Shown here: piece by piece, positions 6,521-11,195 of the stretch | How positions within the stretch are numbered: position 1 is the stretch's first letter | Layout of the letters: each line of letters opens with the position of its first letter | Assembly: GCA_937136445.1 (NCBI GenBank) | Contig: CAKZOQ010000056.1 | Location: 1-11,195 of the forward strand | Direction: 5' to 3' | DNA from: an uncultured Gemmatimonadota bacterium | GTDB lineage: Bacteria > Gemmatimonadota > Gemmatimonadetes > Longimicrobiales > Gaopeijiaceae | Length of the DNA: 11,195 nucleotides | Made by a program: the position numbers and the translations under genes | The notes under the pieces: generated by a model | Seen by the model: only the letters and a program-made list of their open reading frames with translations | The model's database searches: none | What the model was told of the DNA's origin: nothing

Positions 6521-7799
6521 AGGCGTCCAGAGCTACCAGGTGGTAGCTCTTCTTGCCCTTCCGTAGGACCACGAAGCGGCCTTCCAGGGCATCGTCGAGC
6601 CGCACGGAGGCGTCGGCGTCCTGCACCCGGCGGTTGTTGAGGTAGATGCCGCCCTGCCCGATGTCCCGCCGGGCCTGGCTCAGCGACGGACTCACCCCGG
6701 CGGTCTGGAGCAGCTCCGGAAGGGAGATGCCCTCGCCCTCCAGGCTGCTGCGTGGCACCCGCACCGAGGGGGCGTCGGCGAAGATCTCCTCCACCTCCTT
6801 CGCCTCCAGGTCGTCGATCTCGCCCCCGAAGAAGACCTCGGTGGCCTTGAGGGCCCGGGCCAGCCCCGTCTCGCCGTGGGTGCGCCGCGTGACATCCTCC
6901 GCCAGCGCCTTCTGGGCGGCCCGCTTCCAGGGCTCCTCGGCGGCGGCTTCCTCCAGCTCCTCGATGCGCTCCCGATCCAGGAGGGTGAAGAGCTTGAGGT
7001 AGGGGACGACGTCGGCGTCGTCGGCGTTGATCCAGAACTGGTAGAACCGGTAGGGCGACGTCCGCTCGGGGTCGAGCCACACGTTGCCCGCCTCGGTCTT
7101 CCCGAACTTGGTGCCGGAGCTGGTCGTGAGGAGCGGGAAGACGACCCCGTAGGCCTTCCCCCCCGCCACCCGGCGCACCAGGTCGGTGCCCGCGGTGATG
7201 TTGCCCCACTGGTCGCTCCCACCCATCTGCACCGTGACGCCCTCCCGGCGGTAGAGCTCCAGGAAGTCGTAGGACTGGAGGAGGGCGTAGCTGAACTCGG
7301 TGAAGGAGAGCCCGGCGTCCTCCCCCTCCAGGCGCCGCTTCACCGACTCCTTCGCCATCATCTGGTTCACGCTGAAGTGCTTTCCGATGTCCCGGAGGAA
7401 GTCGACGAGGGAGAGGCCGCCGAGCCAGTCCAGGTTGTCGGCCATGCGCGCCGGGTTGCCGGTGGCCTCGAAGTCCAGGAAGCGTCCGAGCTGGGCCCGG
7501 ATGCCCGCCGAGTTCTCCGCCGCCTGCTCTCGGGTGAGGAGCTGACGCTCGGCAGTCTTGCCCGAGGGATCTCCGATGAGGCCCGTGCCGCCCCCCACCA
7601 GAGCCAGGGGCGAATGGCCGGCACGCTGGAGGTGCACCAGTCCCATGATCGGCACCAGCGAGCCCACGTGGAGGGAGGCGGCGGTGGGGTCGAAGCCGAT
7701 GTAGGCCGTACGCGGCGCCTCGGCGAGGTGGTCGGCAGCCCCCTCGGTGGCGTCGTGGAGCATGCCGCGCCAGGCCAGTTCGTCCATGAAGTCGGTCAT
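6519..7799 (-). CDS. tyrS: Tyrosyl-tRNA synthetase
   Basis: This cytosolic class I aminoacyl-tRNA synthetase charges tRNA-Tyr. The 426 residues match the bacterial TyrS family (about 424 in E. coli). Visible landmarks are the tyrosine/ATP site YIGFDPTAASLHVGS (33-47, with HVGS as the HIGH motif), GGGTGLIGDPSGK (69-81), RDIGKHFSVNQM (136-147), SYALLQSYDF (170-179), GGSDQWGNI (193-201) and KFGKT (231-235, the KMSKS equivalent in its E. coli-like form). A C-terminal S4-type RNA-binding domain spans about 358-420 (SLSQARRDIGQGGIYLNNRRV). No Shine-Dalgarno is evident at the first ATG (7797-7799). ATGs at codons 5 and 13 are also possible; 5 would fit the family equally well. It is divergent from padR and convergent with the outer-membrane gene. 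Confidence 0.96.
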   Translation of the reverse strand: MTDFMDELAWRGMLHDATEGAADHLAEAPRTAYIGFDPTAASLHVGSLVPIMGLVHLQRAGHSPLALVGGGTGLIGDPSGKTAERQLLTREQAAENSAGIRAQLGRFLDFEATGNPARMADNLDWLGGLSLVDFLRDIGKHFSVNQMMAKESVKRRLEGEDAGLSFTEFSYALLQSYDFLELYRREGVTVQMGGSDQWGNITAGTDLVRRVAGGKAYGVVFPLLTTSSGTKFGKTEAGNVWLDPERTSPYRFYQFWINADDADVVPYLKLFTLLDRERIEELEEAAAEEPWKRAAQKALAEDVTRRTHGETGLARALKATEVFFGGEIDDLEAKEVEEIFADAPSVRVPRSSLEGEGISLPELLQTAGVSPSLSQARRDIGQGGIYLNNRRVQDADASVRLDDALEGRFVVLRKGKKSYHLVALDA

Positions 7800-7819
7800 G
7801 GCCCAAGGCTACGCAGGCC

Positions 7820-7872
7820 GGACGAGGGGTCAAGGGAGGGGCGCTGCAACCTTTCGGCCCCCTCCCTCGTCC
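7820..7872 (-). promoter_or_regulatory. Possible stem-loop in the tyrS upstream region
   Basis: Eight bases GGACGAGG (7820-7827) pair perfectly with CCTCGTCC (7865-7872). Inside or in competition, GGGAGGGG (7834-7841) pairs with CCCCTCCC (7859-7866). On the tyrS strand this would be a two-stage hairpin ending about 20 bases before the start codon. No T-box elements are recognised. A TTGACC within it (minus strand, 7833-7828) could be a -35 box instead, but the matching -10 (AGCCTT) is poor. Confidence 0.35.
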
Positions 7873-7877
7873 ATACA

Positions 7878-7892
7878 CATAAGATTCTTATG
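7878..7892. promoter_or_regulatory. Perfect 15-bp dyad, candidate PadR operator
   Basis: CATAAGA-T-TCTTATG is a perfect 7-1-7 inverted repeat and the most AT-rich patch in the padR-tyrS intergenic region. It is 56 bases before padR. PadR proteins bind as dimers to AT-rich dyads near their own promoters, so autoregulation is the natural reading. It could also affect the divergent tyrS. Hexamers inside it (TAAGAT, TCTTAT) resemble -10 boxes, but no -35 is placed correctly. Confidence 0.5.
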
Positions 7893-7948
7893 CATGAGAC
7901 CGTATCGGGTCGTTCGGATTCCACGGTCCCCTGCCGACCCCGGGCCTC

Positions 7949-8290
7949 ATGACCGATTCTTCGCTGGACCTGATCAAGGGGACGCTGGACGTCCTCATCC
8001 TCAAGACGCTGAGCCACGGCCCCCGCCACGGCTACGGCGTCTCCCGCTGGATCAGGGAGACCACCGACGAGGCATTCCAGGTGGACGAAGGGGCCCTCTA
8101 TCCGGCCCTGCGCCGCCTCCAGAAACGGGGCTACCTGGACGCCGAGTGGGGCACCACCGAGACGGGACGGGAGGCCAAGTTCTACCACCTCACCGCCGAG
8201 GGTGAGGCGGAGCTGGAGCGGGGCCTGAGCCACTGGCACCGCTACGTCCAGGCCATGGGACGGGTGCTGGGCGCTCCGGGGGCGACATGA
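7949..8290 (+). CDS. PadR-family transcriptional regulator
   Basis: This is a 113-residue winged-helix DNA-binding protein, the short PadR type. The start LDLIKGTLDVLILKTLSHGPRHGYGVSRWI (6-35) is the classic N-terminal signature. DEGALYPALRRLQKRGYLDAEW (47-68) holds the recognition helix and the beginning of the wing, and EAKFYHLTAEGEAEL (75-89) completes the wing and leads into the dimerisation helix. The inducer is unknown. The ATG at 7949 gives the standard family N-terminus, but no Shine-Dalgarno is seen upstream. Its stop overlaps the start of the permease gene (ATGA), so the two are almost certainly one operon. PadR next to an ADOP permease is a recurrent arrangement in Acidobacteriota and Gemmatimonadota, which supports a role as the operon's own repressor. 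Confidence 0.93.
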   Translation: MTDSSLDLIKGTLDVLILKTLSHGPRHGYGVSRWIRETTDEAFQVDEGALYPALRRLQKRGYLDAEWGTTETGREAKFYHLTAEGEAELERGLSHWHRYVQAMGRVLGAPGAT

Positions 8291-11001
8291 GCCGAGACGA
8301 CCCCGGGGCGCAGAGGCCCCGAGACCCCCGACGACCCCGGCCCGGGGTCGTGCGCGACCCGTCCGCCGCCGAGGACGTGGAGCGGGAGATCCAGGCGCAC
8401 CTGGCCCTCCGGACGGAGGAGCTGGTGGAGCGGGGATGGGACCCGGGGGAGGCGCGGGCCGAGGCCCTCCGCCTCTTTGGGGATCGGGAGGCGGTGGCCC
8501 GGGCGGCCACCCAGGAGGCACGACGTCACGAACGGGCACGGAGGAGGTCGAAGATGATGGAGACGGTGTGGCAGGACATCCGGTATGGGATCCGCTCCCT
8601 GACGGGGAGCCCCGGCTTCGCGGCGGTGGCGCTGCTGACGCTGGCGCTGGGGATCGGAGCCAACACGGCCATCTTCTCGGTGGTGGACGGGGTCCTCCTG
8701 GAGCCCCTCCCCTACGACGACCCCCAGGAGCTCCTCTGGCTCGACGAGGAAACGGTGCGGGGCACCGGGATGGCGGTGGCCTGGGTGAACCATCTGGACT
8801 GGCGGGAGGCGACGGTGGGCTCGGAGCTGAAGGGGCTGGCGGCCTTCGGGGTCCGAAACCCCACCGTCGTCGGGGGGCCGGAGCCGGTGCAGATCGCCGG
8901 GGCCACCGTGAGCCAGGACTTCTGGCGGGTCTTCCCGGTGGCGCCGCTGGCCGGCCGCACCACCCTACCGGAGGACCATCTTCGGGGGGCGGCGCCGGTC
9001 CTCGTGGTGAGCCGCTCGTTGGCGCGGGACGTCCTGGGCGCCGTCCAGCCTGCGGACGCCGTGGGCCAGACGCTGGAGCTGGGGGGGCGGGCCTTCCAGG
9101 TGGTGGGGGTGGTCGCCGACGACTTCGACTTCCCCTCCGGCGCCCGGCACTGGGGCGCTGCGGAGCTCGGCACCCAGAGCGAGAGCCGGACCTCGCACAA
9201 CTGGGCGGTGGTGGCCCGCATGGCGCCGACGGCCACCCGGGCGGGGGTCGAGGAGCGGCTCGACGCCGTCCAGCAACGGCTCATCGCGGACGTCCCGGCG
9301 GACGCCATGGACTACGCCGGGGTCGGGGTGAACGTCCTCCCCCTCCAGGAGGAGATCGTGGGGGAGGTGCGCACGCCCCTCCTCATTCTTCTGGGCGCCG
9401 CCGTCTTCGTCCTCCTGGTGGCCTGCACCAACCTGGCGAGCACCCTGCTGGCCCGGGGCACGGTGCGAGCCCGGGAGATGGCCGTCCGCTCGGCGCTGGG
9501 CGGGAGCCGCGGGCGCCTGATCCGCCAGCTCCTCACCGAGAGCGTGCTCCTCTCGCTGGTGGGGGCCGGTGCCGGGGTGGGCCTGGCGGCGGCGGCGCTG
9601 GGCATCCTCCGCCGTCTGGGGGCCGGGGCAGTCCCACGCCTGGAAGGGGTGGCCTTGGACGGTCCGGTTCTGGCCTTCACCGTGGTGGTGGCGGTGGGCA
9701 CGGCGCTGGCCTTCGGGCTCCTGCCGGCCCTTCGGGGCTCCGAGGGCGCCCAGGCCGACGCCCTCCGCACCGACGGTCGGGGGACGGTGGGCCGGCGGCG
9801 GGCCACCTGGGACGTCCTCGTGGCCGCCGAGGTGGCGCTGGCCCTGGTCCTCCTGGCGGGCTCGGGCCTGCTCGTACGGTCCTTCGTCGCCGTCCTGGAC
9901 GAGGACCCGGGCTTCCAGGCCGCCGACGTCACCACCGCCCGGGTCTCCCTGAGCAGCACCCGGTACCCCGAGGACGCGGACCACGTCCGCTTCTGGGACG
10001 CCGTCCTGGAACGCGGGGAGGCGCTGCCAGGGGTGGCCGGCGTCGGGATCCTCAGCAACCGTCCCCTATCGAATCTCCCCAACGGCCGCCTGGCGCTGGA
10101 CGGCGACCCGGAGAAGTACGGCGACGCCGGCTACATCGTCGCCAGCGCCGGGGCCTTCGAGGCGCTGGACGTGCCGCTGCTCCAGGGCCGGCTCTTCGAT
10201 GAACGGGACGGTCCGGACGCGCCCCACGTGGTGGTGGTGAGCCGCTCCTTCGCCGACACCTACTGGCCCGGCGAAGACCCCCTGGGCCGCCGGGTCACCG
10301 GCGGGGGAATGGACCGCTTCTGGAACGCCGACCCGCCGGTCTGGGGGACGGTGGTGGGGGTGGTGGGCGAGGTCCGCTATCGGGACCTGGAGCGGAGCGC
10401 CGAACCCACCGTCTACTGGCACTACCGTCAGCGTCCCGGCCGCATCCAATTCGGCGCCAGCGTCTTCCTGGAGGCGGGCTCCGGGGATCCGTCCTCGGTG
10501 GCCGGACCCCTCCGCACCCTCCTCCAGGAGGCGGACCCGGAGATCCCGGTCCAGCTCCAGCCCATGTCGGAGGTGGTCCGGGCGTCGGTGGGAGAGCGGC
10601 GCTTCATGCTCTTCATCCTGGGGAGCTTCGCCGCGCTGGCGCTGGTCCTGGCCGGGGTGGGGATCTACGGGGTGGTGTCGTATTCGGTGGCCCGCCGGAC
10701 CCGGGAGATGGGGGTGCGGCTGGCGCTGGGCGCCGACCCCGAGTCGGTGCGGAGCCTGGTGCTCCGGGGGGCGCTCCGGCCGGGGGCTCTGGGGCTGGTC
10801 CTGGGGGTGGTGGGGGCGCTGGTGCTGACGCGTGTCCTGGCGGGCCTGGAGACAGGACTCCTCTACCGGGTGGCCCCCACCGACCCTCTGACGTACGGGG
10901 GCGTCACCGTGGCGCTCCTCCTGGTGGGCGTGGTGGCGAGCTGGGTCCCGGCGTATCGCGGCACCCGGGTGGACCCGATGATCACCATGCGGGCGGAGTG
11001 A
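8287..11001 (+). CDS. ADOP-class ABC transporter permease (duplicated MacB/FtsX type)
   Basis: This inner-membrane protein has 904 residues and two FtsX-like permease modules in one chain. Residues 30-75 (VEREIQAHLALRTEELVERGWDPGEARAEALRLFGD) form the permease prefix domain of the ADOP family. TM1 is at about 110-135, followed by a MacB-type periplasmic domain (about 140-355) and TM segments near 366-390, 418-445 and 460-480. The second module has a TM at 511-531, a periplasmic domain (about 540-770), then TMs near 774-800, 832-852 and 872-890. Both modules carry the [AV]R[ST/LA]ALG motif after a TM (REMAVRSALGG 397-406; REMGVRLALGA 807-816). No ABC ATPase is encoded nearby, as is typical of these orphans, and the substrate is unknown. 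The start overlaps the padR stop (ATGA). A second start at 8554 with a much better ribosome binding site would give an 815-residue form without the prefix. Residues 6-24 are Pro/Arg-rich low complexity. Confidence 0.92.
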   Translation: MSRDDPGAQRPRDPRRPRPGVVRDPSAAEDVEREIQAHLALRTEELVERGWDPGEARAEALRLFGDREAVARAATQEARRHERARRRSKMMETVWQDIRYGIRSLTGSPGFAAVALLTLALGIGANTAIFSVVDGVLLEPLPYDDPQELLWLDEETVRGTGMAVAWVNHLDWREATVGSELKGLAAFGVRNPTVVGGPEPVQIAGATVSQDFWRVFPVAPLAGRTTLPEDHLRGAAPVLVVSRSLARDVLGAVQPADAVGQTLELGGRAFQVVGVVADDFDFPSGARHWGAAELGTQSESRTSHNWAVVARMAPTATRAGVEERLDAVQQRLIADVPADAMDYAGVGVNVLPLQEEIVGEVRTPLLILLGAAVFVLLVACTNLASTLLARGTVRAREMAVRSALGGSRGRLIRQLLTESVLLSLVGAGAGVGLAAAALGILRRLGAGAVPRLEGVALDGPVLAFTVVVAVGTALAFGLLPALRGSEGAQADALRTDGRGTVGRRRATWDVLVAAEVALALVLLAGSGLLVRSFVAVLDEDPGFQAADVTTARVSLSSTRYPEDADHVRFWDAVLERGEALPGVAGVGILSNRPLSNLPNGRLALDGDPEKYGDAGYIVASAGAFEALDVPLLQGRLFDERDGPDAPHVVVVSRSFADTYWPGEDPLGRRVTGGGMDRFWNADPPVWGTVVGVVGEVRYRDLERSAEPTVYWHYRQRPGRIQFGASVFLEAGSGDPSSVAGPLRTLLQEADPEIPVQLQPMSEVVRASVGERRFMLFILGSFAALALVLAGVGIYGVVSYSVARRTREMGVRLALGADPESVRSLVLRGALRPGALGLVLGVVGALVLTRVLAGLETGLLYRVAPTDPLTYGGVTVALLLVGVVASWVPAYRGTRVDPMITMRAE
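8304..8350 (+). repeat. Two adjacent hairpin-forming inverted repeats at the start of the permease gene
   Basis: CGGGGC (8304-8309) pairs with GCCCCG (8316-8321) around a 6-base loop. CGACCCCGG (8332-8340) and CCGGGGTCG (8342-8350) form a perfect 9-1-9 dyad. The 10-mer ACGACCCCGG is also directly repeated at 8297-8306 and 8331-8340. Both structures lie within the first 64 bases of the permease coding region, where the encoded peptide is low complexity. Confidence 0.6.
8543..8547 (+). promoter_or_regulatory. Internal ribosome binding site in the permease gene
   Basis: GGAGG sits 6 bases before tandem in-frame ATG codons at 8554 and 8557. The residues after it, METVWQDIRYGIRSLTGSPGF, are what many ADOP or MacB-like permeases start with. 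Initiation here would produce a permease lacking the 89-residue prefix. Confidence 0.5.
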
Positions 11002-11047
11002 GGCAGGGGGCCTCCAGCGCCTCCCGGCCGCATGAACCAGGCGCCGC
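11002..11047. other. Short convergent gap, nothing recognised
   Basis: These 46 bases separate the permease stop from the minus-strand partial gene. I see no convincing terminator hairpin or promoter in them. Confidence 0.5.
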
Positions 11048-11195
11048 CTACCCGTCCGGGAAGAGGCCTTCGTCCAGCGCCGGGATGAGGCGGACCGCGT
11101 TCCCGTAGTAGACCTTCCGCAGCACGTCGTCCGGAAGGTTCATGCCGTAGAGCTTCCAGTAGGCGTGGTAGTCCCGGTAGTAGTCGAAGTACTCG
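11048..11195 (-). CDS. Amidohydrolase family protein, C-terminal fragment (runs off the window)
   Basis: The last 48 codons and TAG stop (11048-11050) of a minus-strand gene reach the window edge. The visible part reads EYFDYYRDYHAYWKLYGMNL, then PDDVLRKVYYGNAVRLIPAL, then DEGLFPDG. The 'LPDDVLRKVYYGNAxRLIPALD' ending is characteristic of TIM-barrel metal-dependent hydrolases of the amidohydrolase 2 family (PF04909 type), where the last helix packs against the barrel. The metal-binding residues would lie outside the window, so activity and substrate cannot be assessed. It is convergent with the permease gene. Confidence 0.7.
   Translation of the reverse strand, partial: EYFDYYRDYHAYWKLYGMNLPDDVLRKVYYGNAVRLIPALDEGLFPDG

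Noticed and set aside
6478..7878. 466-residue minus-strand frame overlapping tyrS
   Set aside because: Shifted-frame shadow of tyrS; tyrS has complete synthetase motifs in its own frame.
7800..7948. T-box or other known riboswitch upstream of tyrS
   Set aside because: No T-box consensus or specifier-loop pattern is visible, and only generic inverted repeats are present.
8436..10202. 588-residue plus-strand frame inside the permease gene
   Set aside because: Gly/Arg/Pro-rich shifted-frame shadow with no recognisable domain. The permease frame carries all motifs.
1..11195. Mobile element, CRISPR array, tRNA or rRNA gene
   Set aside because: No transposase or integrase motifs, regular short repeats, terminal inverted repeats or tRNA-like cloverleaf segments were seen, and composition is uniform across the window.

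Overview
The window is a very GC-rich stretch of bacterial chromosome. A PadR-family regulator overlaps an orphan MacB/FtsX-type permease of the ADOP class (acidobacterial duplicated orphan permease), which points to Gemmatimonadota or Acidobacteriota, with Gemmatimonadota favoured. This placement rests on gene content and composition only. An outer-membrane barrel protein and a lipoprotein signal peptide indicate a two-membrane cell. There are no tRNA or rRNA genes, no CRISPR arrays, and no transposase, integrase or other transfer marker. Most of the content is ordinary chromosomal housekeeping.

Layout: (1) 4-1197 (+), an acidic lipoprotein with a DUF4382-like part and two DUF5666-like repeats. 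(2) A hairpin at 1226-1260 separates it from the convergent purine operon purE-purK (minus, 1276-2864), whose two genes overlap by 4 bases. (3) Divergent from purE is a 778-residue acyl-CoA oxidase-like flavoprotein (3015-5351, +) with a TerB-like helical N-terminal extension. (4) 5462-6481 (+) encodes a secreted outer-membrane barrel of the MetA-pathway/transporter type. (5) Convergent to it is tyrS (6519-7799, minus). (6) A 149-base divergent intergenic region holds a perfect 15-bp dyad and a possible tyrS leader hairpin. (7) padR (7949-8290) overlaps an 8-TM ADOP permease (8287-11001) by ATGA. (8) The right edge carries the last 48 codons of a minus-strand amidohydrolase-type gene.

How the genes work together: PurE and PurK catalyse consecutive steps of de novo purine synthesis (AIR to N5-CAIR to CAIR). 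PadR probably controls its own two-gene operon with the permease. The other genes look functionally independent.

I did not find a clearly new multi-gene system. The points most worth a second look are a second well-formed ribosome binding site inside the permease gene, which could give a prefix-less form; tandem hairpins at the start of that same gene; the TerB-like/acyl-CoA oxidase fusion; the candidate PadR operator; and a 9-base motif placed identically upstream of purE and of the outer-membrane gene.
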